Position numbers and translations under genes: made by a program
Shown here: one piece after another, positions 40,975 to 50,817 of the stretch
Layout of the letters: each line of letters starts with the position of its first letter
How positions within the stretch are numbered: the stretch's first letter is position 1
Notes under the pieces: generated by a model
Databases searched by the model: none
What the model saw: only the letters and a program-made list of their open reading frames with translations
What the model was told of the DNA's origin: nothing
Assembly: GCA_029959615.1 (NCBI GenBank)
Contig: JASCOD010000001.1
Coordinates: 868,001 to 932,000 of the forward strand
Origin: Flavobacteriaceae bacterium PS02338
Lineage (GTDB): Bacteria > Bacteroidota > Bacteroidia > Sphingobacteriales > Sphingobacteriaceae
DNA length: 64,000 bases
Direction of reading: 5' to 3'

Positions 40975-43083
40975 TTGGATACTCATAAATTTAAAAGATA
41001 TACCGTAACGGCAGCTTTGCCCTACACCAATGGTCCGGTGCATATTGGTCACTTAGCGGGAGTTTATTTGCCCGCAGATACCTATGTGCGTTATCTCCGC
41101 TCTAACAAAAGAGACGTGAAATTCATTTGCGGTTCTGATGAAAACGGGGTGCCTATCACGTTAAAAGCGAAAAGAGAAGGCATTACGCCACAAGAAGTGG
41201 TAGATAAATACCATAAAATCATTGGCGATTCTTTTAAGGAGTTCGGAATTTCTTTCGATATCTATCACCGCACTTCATCCTTAACGCACCACCAAACAGC
41301 CGAAGATTTCTTTGAGAAATTGTACAACGATGGTGTTTTCACCGAAGAAGTAACCGAGCAATACTATGACGAGAAAGCGCAATCTTTCTTGGCAGATCGA
41401 TACATTACCGGGACCTGCCCTAAATGCGGTAACGAGAATGCCTACGGCGATCAATGTGAAAGCTGTGGAAGTACGTTAAATGCTGCTGACTTAATCAATC
41501 CAAAATCTACTTTGTCTGGAGAACCTCCAGTAATGAGAGAAACCAAGAACTGGTTCTTACCATTGGATCAATACGAGGAGAGATTAAGAACTTATATTGA
41601 AAGCCACAAAGAATGGCGACCAAATGTGTACGGACAATGCCAAAGTTGGTTAAATGCAGGTTTGCAACCAAGGGCAATGACCAGAGATTTAGACTGGGGT
41701 GTAAAAGTGCCAGTAAAAGGCGCCGATGGTAAAGTGTTATATGTGTGGTTCGATGCACCTATTGGTTACATTTCGGCTACTAAAGAATTGGCCAACTATG
41801 CCAAATTAGGTGTTTGGAATCCTAAAGCAGAAGAGTACTACATCGACCAAAATAACGTAGACAATTTCGAGTACGAAGAATATTGGAAAGACGAAGAAGC
41901 GAAATTAGTACACTTTATCGGTAAGGATAATATTGTTTTTCACTGTATCATTTTCCCTGCCATGTTAATGGCTCATGGCGAATTTACCCTAGCGGATAAT
42001 GTGCCAGCCAATGAATTCTTAAACCTAGAAGGACAAAAAATATCGACCTCTAAAAACTGGGCAGTTTGGTTAAACGAGTATTTGGTAGAGTTTCCAGAGA
42101 AACAGGATATTTTACGTTATGTATTAACGGCTACCGCACCAGAAACCAAAGACAACGATTTTACTTGGAAAGATTTCCAAGCAAGAAATAACAATGAGTT
42201 GGTAGCGATTTTCGGGAACTTCATTAACCGTGTAACCGTACTTACCCATAAGTATTTTGATGGAAAAGTGCCAACTTGCATGGAACTTACCGATATCGAT
42301 AACGCGGTGATTGAAGAGCTAAAAGCTTATCCATCGAAGATCAGTGCTTCGATTGAGAATTATCGCTTTAGAGAGGCTTTATCTGAGGTGATGAACGTGG
42401 CCAGGTTAGGTAATAAATACTTGGCAGATACCGAGCCTTGGAAATTGATTAAAACCGATGAAGATAGGGTTCGTACGATTCTTAATATCGCTTTGCAAAT
42501 TGCGGCAAACCTAGAAATTTTAATTGAGCCATTCTTGCCATTCACTGCTGATAAATTGCAGAAAATGTTGAACTACGGTGGTCATATTTGGGAAGATGCA
42601 GGCTCTGTAAGTTTATTGAAACGCGGTCACGAAATTAGTGAGCCAATCTTATTATTTGCTAAGATTGAAGATGAAGAAGTGCAAGCACAAATCGACAAAT
42701 TGAATAATAGCAAAGCACAAAACGAAGCAGCAAATGCGGTAGTGGCCCCTGCAAAAGAAAATATCACTTTCGAAGATTTTGGAGCAATGGATATTCGAGT
42801 GGCTACCATTGTTGCTGCCGAAAAGGTAGAAAAAACCAAAAAGCTATTAAAGTTGACTTTAGATACAGGTTTAGACCAACGTACGGTAGTTTCGGGTATT
42901 GCCGAGCATTACAAACCAGAAGATATAATTGGTCAGCAGGTTAGTTTATTAGCCAACTTGGCGCCAAGAGAAATCAAGGGTATTGTTTCGCAAGGAATGA
43001 TTTTGATGGCCGAAGATGCACAAGGAAAATTGAGCTTTGTTAGCCCAACTACCGCAAGTACAAATGGTGGTGTAGTAAGGTAA
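40975..43083 (+). CDS. metG: Methionyl-tRNA synthetase
   Basis: The 702-residue product has the class I core with [22 protein letters not shown] (HIGH motif), a zinc module ([18 protein letters not shown]), a KISTSKNW stretch (KMSKS motif) and a C-terminal tRNA-binding domain ([19 protein letters not shown]). No ATG exists between the in-frame stop at 40966 and the conserved N-terminus, so TTG at 40975 is the likely start. The divergent S66 gene begins 39 bp away. A strong terminator follows the stop. Confidence 0.96.
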   Translation: MDTHKFKRYTVTAALPYTNGPVHIGHLAGVYLPADTYVRYLRSNKRDVKFICGSDENGVPITLKAKREGITPQEVVDKYHKIIGDSFKEFGISFDIYHRTSSLTHHQTAEDFFEKLYNDGVFTEEVTEQYYDEKAQSFLADRYITGTCPKCGNENAYGDQCESCGSTLNAADLINPKSTLSGEPPVMRETKNWFLPLDQYEERLRTYIESHKEWRPNVYGQCQSWLNAGLQPRAMTRDLDWGVKVPVKGADGKVLYVWFDAPIGYISATKELANYAKLGVWNPKAEEYYIDQNNVDNFEYEEYWKDEEAKLVHFIGKDNIVFHCIIFPAMLMAHGEFTLADNVPANEFLNLEGQKISTSKNWAVWLNEYLVEFPEKQDILRYVLTATAPETKDNDFTWKDFQARNNNELVAIFGNFINRVTVLTHKYFDGKVPTCMELTDIDNAVIEELKAYPSKISASIENYRFREALSEVMNVARLGNKYLADTEPWKLIKTDEDRVRTILNIALQIAANLEILIEPFLPFTADKLQKMLNYGGHIWEDAGSVSLLKRGHEISEPILLFAKIEDEEVQAQIDKLNNSKAQNEAANAVVAPAKENITFEDFGAMDIRVATIVAAEKVEKTKKLLKLTLDTGLDQRTVVSGIAEHYKPEDIIGQQVSLLANLAPREIKGIVSQGMILMAEDAQGKLSFVSPTTASTNGGVVR

Positions 43084-43103
43084 GTTAATCAAATACGATA
43101 TGG

Positions 43104-43141
43104 AACAGCCCGTTGTTAATTGCAATGGGCTGTTTTGTTTT
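43104..43141 (+). terminator. Rho-independent terminator after metG
   Basis: AACAGCCCGTTG pairs with CAATGGGCTGTT (12 bp, one G-T), followed by TTGTTTT. Confidence 0.9.
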
Positions 43142-43148
43142 AACGCTT

Positions 43149-43175
43149 AATTCCCCTCTACAAGAGGGGAATTTT
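43149..43175. terminator. Second hairpin after metG
   Basis: AATTCCCCTCT pairs perfectly with AGAGGGGAATT over 11 bp, loop ACA, then TT. It may be a back-up terminator or a dispersed repeat; similar CCCCTC/GAGGGG hairpins occur elsewhere in the window. Confidence 0.7.
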
Positions 43176-43231
43176 AGTTAGCGCATAACACCCTTCGCTA
43201 GTTAATATCAAAAGCCTTATATTGGCACCTT

Positions 43232-44530
43232 ATGGAATTAAACAATCACTTGCGAGATTTCAGTCGTGCAAGTCTGGCTTTTTTTAAGAGTTTAGGCTTA
43301 ACCGCCAATGCAGCCGCTGTACTAAATGCAATAGTATTATTGGCTTTGGCTATAGTCATTACCTACGCTATTTATTATGTGGTTAGGCGTATTCTAAGGC
43401 TTATTGTTATCCAAACCATCCGTAAAACGGATATTTCCTTTTTCAAGTTCCTACTAGAGCATAAAGTACCTCATTATTTGTCGCTCATCGCACCCTTAAT
43501 GGTACTTTATCTTACCGTTCCTATTGTTTTTCACGATTATCCGCAAATTAGCAAACTGCTTGTAGGCCTGTGCGATATCTATTTGGTATTGGTGGTGGTA
43601 TGGGTAGTAATGGCTTTAATCAAAGCTGGCGGTGATCTGCTGAAAGAAAGGCCAGGCTTTAAAGGCAAGCCGATAGACAGTTACCTACAGGTGATCCGTA
43701 TTTTGCTCTACTTGTTCGGTACAGTGGTTCTGTTCTCTAACCTTACGGGAAAATCACCAGTAGCATTTTTTACTGCGATGGGTGCTATTTCGGCGGTGTT
43801 GTTGTTGATGTTTAAGGATACCATTATGGGGTTCGTAGCCAGCATTCAGGTAACTACCAATGATATTGTGCGCATTGGTGATTGGATTACCATGCCCAAG
43901 TACGGTGCCGATGGCGATATTCTGGAAATTAACCTCACTACGGTGAAGGTGCAGAACTTCGACAAAACCATTACCACCATTCCTACTTACTCCTTAATTT
44001 CAGACTCATTTCAAAACTGGCGTGGAATGCGCCAATCTGGAGGACGAAGAATTAAAAGGGCGATCAACATCAAGCAATCGAGCATTCGTTTCTTAAAAGA
44101 GGAGGAATTGGCGAAATTTGAGCAAATCCAATTGGTCAGCGCTTATATCCAGCATCGACAAAAGGATATCGAAAAACATAACGCTCGTACCAATGCAGAT
44201 AAAAGTTTGCTGATTAATGGCAGAAACCTTACCAATGCTGGCTTGTTCCGCAAGTACATTGATAATTATATTTCAAACCATTCGGGTACCAACAAGCGAA
44301 TGAATATTATGGTAAGGCAACTAGCGCCTACGCCATATGGTTTGCCTATAGAGATTTATGTATTTGCCAATACCATTATTTGGGCAGAATATGAGCATAT
44401 TATGGCTGATATTTTTGACCATATCATTGCTGCTGCGCCATACTTTGGCTTACAGATTTACGAGGCAGAAGGCTCGGGAGATGTGAAACAGATGGAAATG
44501 TTAAATCGAATAGAAGGAGGTATTATTTAA
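43232..44530 (+). CDS. MscS-family mechanosensitive ion channel
   Basis: The 432-residue product has about five N-terminal membrane helices. The MscS pore and beta domain follow: SPVAFFTAMGAISAVLLLMFKDTIMGFVASIQVTTND, then VRIGDWITMPKYGADGDILEINLTTVKVQNFDKTITTIPTYSLIS. This is the longer YbdG/YjeP-like variant, with an insert between the beta domain and the C-terminal alpha/beta domain. It should relieve osmotic pressure at the inner membrane. TATATTGG, one mismatch from the -7 consensus, is 7-14 bp before the ATG. Confidence 0.92.
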   Translation: MELNNHLRDFSRASLAFFKSLGLTANAAAVLNAIVLLALAIVITYAIYYVVRRILRLIVIQTIRKTDISFFKFLLEHKVPHYLSLIAPLMVLYLTVPIVFHDYPQISKLLVGLCDIYLVLVVVWVVMALIKAGGDLLKERPGFKGKPIDSYLQVIRILLYLFGTVVLFSNLTGKSPVAFFTAMGAISAVLLLMFKDTIMGFVASIQVTTNDIVRIGDWITMPKYGADGDILEINLTTVKVQNFDKTITTIPTYSLISDSFQNWRGMRQSGGRRIKRAINIKQSSIRFLKEEELAKFEQIQLVSAYIQHRQKDIEKHNARTNADKSLLINGRNLTNAGLFRKYIDNYISNHSGTNKRMNIMVRQLAPTPYGLPIEIYVFANTIIWAEYEHIMADIFDHIIAAAPYFGLQIYEAEGSGDVKQMEMLNRIEGGII

Positions 44531-44786
44531 GTTGTGACGGGAAATCTTCATATGTAATAGGTATCAATTGTTTTTTCTTGTTTTTCAGTAACCTAAAACC
44601 GAAAAAATATAATAGAACATTTAAAGCAGAAGAAAATACGAAAGCAATAAAAAGAAAGAAAATAACCGTTATTGATTTCGGATTTCCACCATTGCTTTTT
44701 AGTATAATTGGCAGGGTTATAAATATTATACCTACACTAAGAGCAATCCCAAGCAAAATTAAAAGAGCGCCAAATATTTTTCTCAT
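44523..44786 (-). CDS. Small two-helix membrane protein
   Basis: The 87-residue product has two hydrophobic helices (about 4-27 and 39-66), a basic KNKKKQLIP segment and an acidic tail. Its 3' end overlaps the convergent MscS gene by 8 bp. I do not recognise the family. Composition and clean start suggest a real gene. Confidence 0.6.
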   Translation of the reverse strand: MRKIFGALLILLGIALSVGIIFITLPIILKSNGGNPKSITVIFFLFIAFVFSSALNVLLYFFGFRLLKNKKKQLIPITYEDFPSQLK

Positions 44787-44830
44787 TACCGAATATACGT
44801 TTTGGCTTTAGTTGAAACAACATAATTTTA

Positions 44831-44838
44831 TATATTTG
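44831..44838 (+). promoter_or_regulatory. -7 element TATATTTG for tRNA-Arg
   Basis: TATATTTG lies 10 bp before the tRNA, placing the start of transcription close to the mature 5' end. Confidence 0.55.
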
Positions 44839-44847
44839 CGCCTAGTT

Positions 44848-44919
44848 GGCCCGGTAGTTCAACGGATAGAATAGGTGTTTCCTAAACACTAGATAGCAGT
44901 TCGATTCTGCTCTGGGCTA
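44848..44919 (+). tRNA. tRNA-Arg (anticodon CCT)
   Basis: A full cloverleaf can be drawn. The acceptor GGCCCGG pairs with CTGGGCT (G-U at the first and sixth pairs). The D arm is GTTC/GAAT. The anticodon stem GGTGT/ACACT encloses TTCCTAA, giving anticodon CCT. The T arm AGCAG/CTGCT has loop TTCGATT. The discriminator is A, and CCA is not encoded. It reads AGG codons. Confidence 0.95.
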
Positions 44920-44925
44920 CTTTTT

Positions 44926-44961
44926 AAAAGCATCAATCAGAAAAATGGTTGGTGCTTTTTT
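44926..44961 (+). terminator. Terminator after tRNA-Arg
   Basis: AAAAGCATCAA pairs with TTGGTGCTTTT (11 bp, one G-T), followed by further T residues. Confidence 0.88.
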
Positions 44962-44970
44962 GTTTAAACC

Positions 44971-45147
44971 CTCCCTTGGGGTTCCCTAAATACTCGCTTG
45001 AGGTTCCGAACCCCATCGTTGACGTTCCAGACCCCGACTTTGAGGTCTTAAACCTCAAGCTTGCGGTTGGGTAACTCCAAATTTGACGTTCCTAACCCTG
45101 AATTTGGGGTTCCTAACGTATCCGTTGGGGTTGTGCAACCCCAACGG
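44971..45147. repeat. Degenerate 21-22-bp minisatellite, eight copies
   Basis: The pattern TTGnGGTTCC-n-AACC recurs with a TTG at 44976, 44998, 45019, 45040, 45061, 45083, 45104 and 45125, spaced 21 or 22 bp. The GGTT...AACC halves are self-complementary, while the 5-6 bp before each TTG vary. The last copy forms a perfect hairpin CCGTTGGGGTT/AACCCCAACGG (45122-45147). There is no gene in 44962-45270. A second palindrome GGTTATGATAACC is at 45223. Confidence 0.85.
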
Positions 45148-45270
45148 AATATTAAAAGACCTCACCGATGATGTAATTTAATGCATAGAAGCGTTAATTA
45201 ATCAATAAAAAAGGCCTGCCGAGGTTATGATAACCCCAACAGACCCACACCTATGATTAAGATTTTCTAC

Positions 45271-45747
45271 CTAAATGGCTGTTTCACCAGTTGGCCTGGT
45301 CTTATTAAAGAACTGTTTCAAGTCATTTAGTTTGATTTCGTAGCCAGCAGCTCCCGTACCGGCCATAAAATTCGTATAAGCGTAATCTACCAAAGCAGCT
45401 TGGTAATTGTCGTAATCGTGCAAAATTTTAGCATTATTCAGTTTCACCAAAAGGCTTTCTAACCTCGCAATTAAACCCTCTATTAATATACGACTGCTGT
45501 GGTCTTTATCAAATTCATCCCAATCTATCTGCGAAGTTTGCAATTGGGGCTGGCTTTTGTGGTAGTCCTGAATTTTGTTAACAAGCAGTTTATTTTGCTC
45601 GTTAATGCTACCATACTTTTGGCGGTCGGCAGCTAAAAGGTTAACCATGATTACTGCTAAGGCTGTTTCTAATTGTGTTACTGCATCTTTGGCTGCATTA
45701 GCTTCTGTAGCCGACAGATGGGTGTTGTTGAGATTGGTAATTGCCAT
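45271..45747 (-). CDS. Hypothetical helical protein
   Basis: A 158-residue soluble, helix-rich protein starting MAITNLNNTHLSATEANAAKDAVTQLETAL. There is no signal peptide or membrane segment. An EFDKDHSSRILIEGLIARLESLL segment in the middle and a Gly/Ala-rich MAGTGAAGYEIKL near the end stand out. I do not recognise the family. A stable hairpin lies beyond its 3' end. Confidence 0.6.
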   Translation of the reverse strand: MAITNLNNTHLSATEANAAKDAVTQLETALAVIMVNLLAADRQKYGSINEQNKLLVNKIQDYHKSQPQLQTSQIDWDEFDKDHSSRILIEGLIARLESLLVKLNNAKILHDYDNYQAALVDYAYTNFMAGTGAAGYEIKLNDLKQFFNKTRPTGETAI

Positions 45748-45989
45748 GAAATTTCAATTAGGTTAAATGATTTTTGATAAAGGTAAGGTGTAGATTTTAT
45801 ATTTCAAATAGCTGTTATACAAATTGTTATAGCTTATAGTTGTAATATAGCTTTAAGTTGTTTTGAAAAGATTAGCCGTGATAGCCAAATTCCGTTACCT
45901 AATCACATAGGCTTACCAAAGGACGATTTAAATGACTTAAGCATTTGACTTTTAGTCTTTGCGAAAGTCTATAGCTCAAATAAGTTTTT

Positions 45990-47066
45990 ATGGCGATGAA
46001 AAATACGAGCTTAATCCTAATGGCGCTATTGTTTTTAGCTGGTTGCAGTAAGCACAATGATCCCGAACCAAGTAACCCAGATCCCTCTATGTATTTCCCA
46101 GAAAATGCAAGCAACACATGGGAAACCACTCCAATGGCACAACTCAATTGGAATACCGGAGCCATTGCAGCTCTAAAAACTTTTCTCGCTCAAAAAAACA
46201 CCAAATCATTTATGATCCTTGTAAATGGCAGAATAGTGATGGAGGAATATTTTAACGGACATAGTGCCGGTACCGAATGGGAATGGAACAGTGCAGGCAA
46301 AACATTGGTCGCTACCACCACTGGTATCGCCCAACAAGAAAGCCTGCTCAATATCAACAATAAAGCATCAACGTATATCGGTGCAGGTTGGACAAACATG
46401 TTTGTAGAAAAAGAAAACCTGATCACCGTAAGAAACCTACTTACCATGACTTCGGGCATTGACGATACTAAACAATTGGTTATTAAACCTAACCTTACTT
46501 ATGTTGCTGATGCAGGTACAAGATGGGCCTATGGCAATGTGTTTCAAAAACTGATAGATGTAGTGGCGGGGGCAAGTAACAAAAGCTTTGAAAGCTATTT
46601 TAACGAAAAGCTCAAAAACAAGATCGGTATGGATGGTTATTGGAATTTTGGCACCATCTTCACCATTTACCATAGCACTACACGCAGCATGGCCAGATTT
46701 GGGCTATTGGCTTTAAACAAAGGAAAATGGAAAACCGAACAGCTCATTAATGAACCGTTTTTTAACGAAAGTATCAGCACTTCTCAAAATATCAACCCTT
46801 CTTATGGCTACTTGTGGTGGCTTAACGGCAAGTCGAAGTTTATGATACCCGGCGAGCAAACCGTTTATAACGGATTTTTAGTGCCTAACGCACCAGCAGA
46901 TATGTACGCTGCTATGGGTGCCAATGACCAACGCATTTATATCATACCTAGTAAAAAAATGGTGATTGTAAGAATGGGGAATGCCTCCGATCCAAGTAAC
47001 CCTAATTTTGCCGTATCAGGGTTCGATAATGAGCTTTGGGGAAAGATAAGTGCTGTGCTGAACTAA
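45990..47066 (+). CDS. Serine hydrolase lipoprotein (class C beta-lactamase fold)
   Basis: The 358-residue product is a lipoprotein (signal ending LFLAGCSK). It has the beta-lactamase/PBP4* fold: SAGKTL (SxxK, catalytic Ser and Lys), LLTMTSGID, and WAYGN (YxN motif), plus SYGYLWWLNGK near the C-terminus. It probably hydrolyses esters or peptides in the periplasm; true beta-lactamase activity is not implied. Starts at 45990 and 45996 are both possible. A terminator follows at 47144. Confidence 0.88.
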   Translation: MAMKNTSLILMALLFLAGCSKHNDPEPSNPDPSMYFPENASNTWETTPMAQLNWNTGAIAALKTFLAQKNTKSFMILVNGRIVMEEYFNGHSAGTEWEWNSAGKTLVATTTGIAQQESLLNINNKASTYIGAGWTNMFVEKENLITVRNLLTMTSGIDDTKQLVIKPNLTYVADAGTRWAYGNVFQKLIDVVAGASNKSFESYFNEKLKNKIGMDGYWNFGTIFTIYHSTTRSMARFGLLALNKGKWKTEQLINEPFFNESISTSQNINPSYGYLWWLNGKSKFMIPGEQTVYNGFLVPNAPADMYAAMGANDQRIYIIPSKKMVIVRMGNASDPSNPNFAVSGFDNELWGKISAVLN

Positions 47067-47143
47067 GCAGGAGCGTAGCCGAGCTGGTTTTGGATGCTAA
47101 CGGTATAATTCTAAAAAAATAATTTCATAAATAAATATAATGT

Positions 47144-47177
47144 AAGCTCCTTGGCGGTTAGTCAAGGAGCTTTTTTT
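47144..47177 (+). terminator. Rho-independent terminator after the serine hydrolase gene
   Basis: AAGCTCCTTG pairs with CAAGGAGCTT over 10 bp, followed by seven T residues in all. Confidence 0.92.
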
Positions 47178-47358
47178 GGCAATACCTCAAAATAATACTT
47201 GCAGGTATTGCTACAGACAAGCTGTAAAGTGAAAATAAATTAATTGACTGTCAATGAGTTATTTGTGGTTAAAACTTCACTGTTTAAGGAATATTTGTCG
47301 TTGCGCATCATTACAAAAAATGTTGATTAGATTAGTGTTAACATCAATCTAATTACTT

Positions 47359-49116
47359 ATGAAAAAACATTTTACACTATCCAAAAGGCTTAGTCGTTGG
47401 TTAACTTTAGGCTTTTCAATGATCATTTTATCTATGATTATTAGTGCCTGCAAAAGGGAGCTACTTAATGTCAAAAATGATCTTGTTAACGGATCGCTTT
47501 CTGTTAATGAAGCTAAACAATTCTTTAACTCAGAAGTACTACCCAAAAGTCCGCTTAGTTTAGCTGCTATCAACAGTAAAAATCTAGATCTCTCGAAAAC
47601 GAATGTCCTTTTATTTAAAGATTTGGTCTGGGATCAAGCTAAATCTCAAGAAGTGCAAGATGGCATGGCTTTAAAAATACCAATCAGATTTAAGTATAAG
47701 ACTAATCTAAACACCAAAATAAGCTTTGATAAGTATAACTATTTTATAATTAAGAAAGATAATAGCGGCAAACTGGATGCTTATTGGGTAATGAATATAC
47801 CCAACAAAGAATGGCTAAAAGACCAAACTAAAAGCTATATGGGCAATATAATAGAGCAAGATTGGGACGGAAACTTTAAACGAAGCTTTACTTACGATGG
47901 TAAAGGAAAAATCAACGAATATCAACGGCCTATAAAAAAACATTTAAGTAAAAACAGTAACTTATCATCTGCTGCCACTTCTTGGGTTAATATATCTACA
48001 AATAATGTTAGGAAATTGATAAGCGAACAATCAGGAGGAGGTACTAGTCTGTCGGATACTACGGGGCTAGTCGGTATTAATCCTGCTGATACATTGTCGC
48101 TATATATGGGGGATGGGCCTAGTTTGTTTAAGACCTATAAAGATGTAAATGGTGATTGCTGGATGAACATAGCGCAGATATCATATTGGGACATATATGG
48201 TGGAGGAGTTACTCTTATTCGGACAGCAGCTGATTGTGGACCTTTGCCTAATGGCGAAAGTCGCGGTGGAGGCGGTGGTATTGGTGACTATGCTAAAGAC
48301 TGCGCTGGCGTACCAGGAGGGACGGCATACATAGATCCCAATTGTAAAACGTGTATTGGTGGGATTACTGGGTTGACGGGTTGTCCATTGGAATTAAAAA
48401 CAGATTCATTAAAGAAAAAGTTCCCATGTGCAGACAAGCTAGTTGTACAACCAATACTTACTTCACCAATTATGAGTAAATTGGTAGAACCTTTTTTAAC
48501 CCCTCAAAGGCCAACGGTAACTTATCTCATAGATAATACCTTGCCATGGGGAAATACAACAACGGGTGGGGCTTTTAAGCTTGGCGAGAATGGTCCTGAT
48601 CTAGGTAGCGTGATAGGACAATCATCAATCGTTAGATTTAATGAAAAGATGCTACAAAACAGTTCGCAGCTATTGATTGCGGCTACGGTTGTACACGAAA
48701 CCCTACATGGCTACATTAACTATAAACTCGCTACAGCAAATCATAACTATTCAAATTATTACAACAGCAATTGGATGGTAGGATTGGATAATTTTTATTT
48801 GATAGGTAATTTGCCGGTAAACTACTCTAATCATACCATGATGCTTGAAGATTATTTTGATAAATCTATGGCGGTATTACAGGCCTGGAATGCCAAACAA
48901 GGTTTTATATATTCAGAAAAAGATATGGCAATGGCCATGCTATACGGCCTTGACGCTTATGATATGGGTACCTCGCAAGCCCAAAAAAACAATATTAACG
49001 CTGCGTTTCAAGCTGTAAAAACTAAATATAAAATTAGCACATCCGATTTAACTAAATTTAATACAACAAACTTATTTGCCAGTACCCATAAGCTTCCAAC
49101 AACAGGCTGTAATTAA
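47359..49116 (+). CDS. Lipoprotein with HExxH motif, putative metalloprotease
   Basis: The 585-residue product is a lipoprotein (basic n-region MKKHFTLSKRLSR, lipobox ending IISAC). The mature part has a Gly-rich centre (ESRGGGGGIGDYAKDCAGVPGG, then ..DPNCKTCIGGITG) with several cysteines, and near residue 435 VVHETLHGYINYKL, an HExxH zinc motif in a helix. I do not recognise a named peptidase family. It heads a run of four small plus-strand genes, two of them secreted paralogues, which suggests a shared surface or competition role. The function is inferred only from HExxH. Confidence 0.7.
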   Translation: MKKHFTLSKRLSRWLTLGFSMIILSMIISACKRELLNVKNDLVNGSLSVNEAKQFFNSEVLPKSPLSLAAINSKNLDLSKTNVLLFKDLVWDQAKSQEVQDGMALKIPIRFKYKTNLNTKISFDKYNYFIIKKDNSGKLDAYWVMNIPNKEWLKDQTKSYMGNIIEQDWDGNFKRSFTYDGKGKINEYQRPIKKHLSKNSNLSSAATSWVNISTNNVRKLISEQSGGGTSLSDTTGLVGINPADTLSLYMGDGPSLFKTYKDVNGDCWMNIAQISYWDIYGGGVTLIRTAADCGPLPNGESRGGGGGIGDYAKDCAGVPGGTAYIDPNCKTCIGGITGLTGCPLELKTDSLKKKFPCADKLVVQPILTSPIMSKLVEPFLTPQRPTVTYLIDNTLPWGNTTTGGAFKLGENGPDLGSVIGQSSIVRFNEKMLQNSSQLLIAATVVHETLHGYINYKLATANHNYSNYYNSNWMVGLDNFYLIGNLPVNYSNHTMMLEDYFDKSMAVLQAWNAKQGFIYSEKDMAMAMLYGLDAYDMGTSQAQKNNINAAFQAVKTKYKISTSDLTKFNTTNLFASTHKLPTTGCN

Positions 49117-49127
49117 ATACATACGTC

Positions 49128-49592
49128 ATGAAATATTCATTCATTTTTGTAATAGTGGTATTATTACTTTTTAATCTGCAAAAAGTAAATGCCCAGATAA
49201 AGAGAGATACCATTTATTATCTGTTAGATACTGCAAAAGTCCCCATTAAAGATAGAATGTTTCGTATTGAAAGGGAGGGGCCTGTGATTGGTTATGTCCT
49301 AGAGTGTAAATGTTATCCTTACGCAAGAGGAATCGCTTTTTACTTTCCAATTACGGATAAAAAGGAAAGAAAAATCAGTCTTCAAGAGTTTAGAAAGATA
49401 AAAACGGTTTCTATTAGAGAGTTAATAGATTTAGCACTTAAATGCTTACCACCTGGGCACACAGATTTGTATAAGTTTATATTTGCTGAGCCAGAGGGAA
49501 ATAATATTCGACTTACTGATATGATGCTATGGATACCCACTAAGCCACGCATTACCGATACTGTAAAAACGATAGAACCAATGAAAAATTAA
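49128..49592 (+). CDS. Small secreted hypothetical protein (paralogue 1)
   Basis: The 154-residue product has a signal peptide (MKYSFIFVIVVLLLFNLQKVNAQ). The mature part opens with DTIYYLLDTAKVPIKDRMFRIEREGP. It aligns by eye with the next secreted protein (IYFLADTIDVPKNQRILEIRRGP), so the two are tandem paralogues. The gene starts 11 bp after the HExxH lipoprotein gene and is probably co-transcribed. Function unknown. Confidence 0.65.
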   Translation: MKYSFIFVIVVLLLFNLQKVNAQIKRDTIYYLLDTAKVPIKDRMFRIEREGPVIGYVLECKCYPYARGIAFYFPITDKKERKISLQEFRKIKTVSIRELIDLALKCLPPGHTDLYKFIFAEPEGNNIRLTDMMLWIPTKPRITDTVKTIEPMKN

Positions 49593-49745
49593 TTCTGCAC
49601 AAAAGAAAAGGAAACTATATTCTAAACAAGGAACTGCAGTATTAATAGAAGTTGGCCACTTACATGGGTTGAATTTTGAATTATAAACGCTATGATTAAT
49701 ACATTTTATAAAAAAAATCTAACTAACGTACCAGCTAACAAGAAA

Positions 49746-49770
49746 TTGCCAAATAACTGCCCTTAGCTAT
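49746..49770. repeat. Duplicated leader, copy 1
   Basis: TTGCCAAATAACTGCCCTTA with GCTAT following precedes the second secreted paralogue. The same leader with three changes precedes the next gene at 50221-50245 (TTACCAAATAACTGCCCATA). It may be a duplicated translation-initiation region. Confidence 0.7.
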
Positions 49771-50218
49771 GAAACTTGCAACCCTAATTTTTACTTTGGT
49801 CTTTATGTTTTCTTTTAGAGAGGTTAAAGCACAAGACGAAAGGACTAAAATTTATTTTCTTGCGGACACCATTGATGTGCCAAAAAATCAGAGGATATTA
49901 GAAATAAGACGAGGACCTTGGTTCGTTGGCGTATACGAATTTTATATGAAGTCATATCCGACTGATAATATAAATTTAATTTTCACATATGAAGAGCCTC
50001 GGCCTGAAATGCAGGCAAAAATTGTAGAGACCCTACCCAATCATCATTATAGAAGCTGGAAGTCTTTGTTTGAACTATTGACCAGCCCCGATAAGCCTTT
50101 TGATGACAATTATCAGCTTTATATTACCGAAAAGTTGCCTGGTGGCAGGTATACTACCCATAAGGTATATAGAATTATGCCCAATCGTTCTTTTCATGGT
50201 GGCACGATTAAGCAATAG
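49769..50218 (+). CDS. Small secreted hypothetical protein (paralogue 2)
   Basis: The 149-residue product has a signal peptide (MKLATLIFTLVFMFSFREVKAQ) and a mature part beginning DERTKIYFLADTIDVPKNQR, similar to the protein encoded at 49128-49592. The 176-bp gap between the two genes holds no other feature than the duplicated leader. Family not recognised. Confidence 0.65.
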   Translation: MKLATLIFTLVFMFSFREVKAQDERTKIYFLADTIDVPKNQRILEIRRGPWFVGVYEFYMKSYPTDNINLIFTYEEPRPEMQAKIVETLPNHHYRSWKSLFELLTSPDKPFDDNYQLYITEKLPGGRYTTHKVYRIMPNRSFHGGTIKQ

Positions 50219-50220
50219 AA

Positions 50221-50245
50221 TTACCAAATAACTGCCCATAGCTAT
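50221..50245. repeat. Duplicated leader, copy 2
   Basis: Copy of 49746-49770, directly before the start of the third secreted gene. The two genes that follow the leaders are not alike beyond the signal peptide, so the leader alone appears to have been copied. Confidence 0.7.
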
Positions 50246-50780
50246 GAAAAATGTTAATATGCGAATTGTCTTAACAATAATATCTTTTTCATTAGTTTCT
50301 TCTTTATATGCTCAAATAATTAAAAGAGACAACCCCTTGTTGTTGTATGGTTTGGCAATAGATACTCGTATAAATCAGGGAGATACTAGATTGCCTAAGT
50401 CGATAAACATCAATGATAATCTTTGGAACGAACTTAGAGAAATGCAATCTATTAAGTCCTCAACAAAATTAGATTCCATATTAAAAATCTTTGTTTGGAA
50501 TTTTCCAGATAATAAAAAAAGAGTAGAAAGAATAAAAACACTAAAAAAAATAAGCGCAAATAGAATACTACCATATCTTAAAAATACTGCAACTATATAT
50601 AAAGATAAGGACTGGTTTCTGGATGCGAGCTCTTTGGTTTTTTCAGAAAATGGAAATCAAGCGATATTAATTTTAAGAACTTCATCTAAAATTGAAATAC
50701 TAGACCTTTGCATTTATTTTTTTGAACAAAAGAGTGGTAAATGGATTCTATCAGAAGAGCTATCTCCTTGGTTAATTTAA
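50244..50780 (+). CDS. Secreted hypothetical protein
   Basis: The 178-residue product has a signal peptide (MKNVNMRIVLTIISFSLVSSLYAQ). The mature part is basic, with YLKNTATIYKDKDWFLDASSLVFSENGNQAILILRTSS near the end and a closing KSGKWILSEELSPWLI. I do not recognise the family. It is in the run downstream of the HExxH lipoprotein gene. Confidence 0.6.
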   Translation: MKNVNMRIVLTIISFSLVSSLYAQIIKRDNPLLLYGLAIDTRINQGDTRLPKSININDNLWNELREMQSIKSSTKLDSILKIFVWNFPDNKKRVERIKTLKKISANRILPYLKNTATIYKDKDWFLDASSLVFSENGNQAILILRTSSKIEILDLCIYFFEQKSGKWILSEELSPWLI

Positions 50781-50817
50781 TCAACTTCGCCAATAACAGG
50801 AATTAATTGTCCGCAAT

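Noticed and set aside
40936..41052. N-terminal extension of the S66 peptidase
   Set aside because: The extension overlaps the metG promoter and coding start and lacks similarity to the family.
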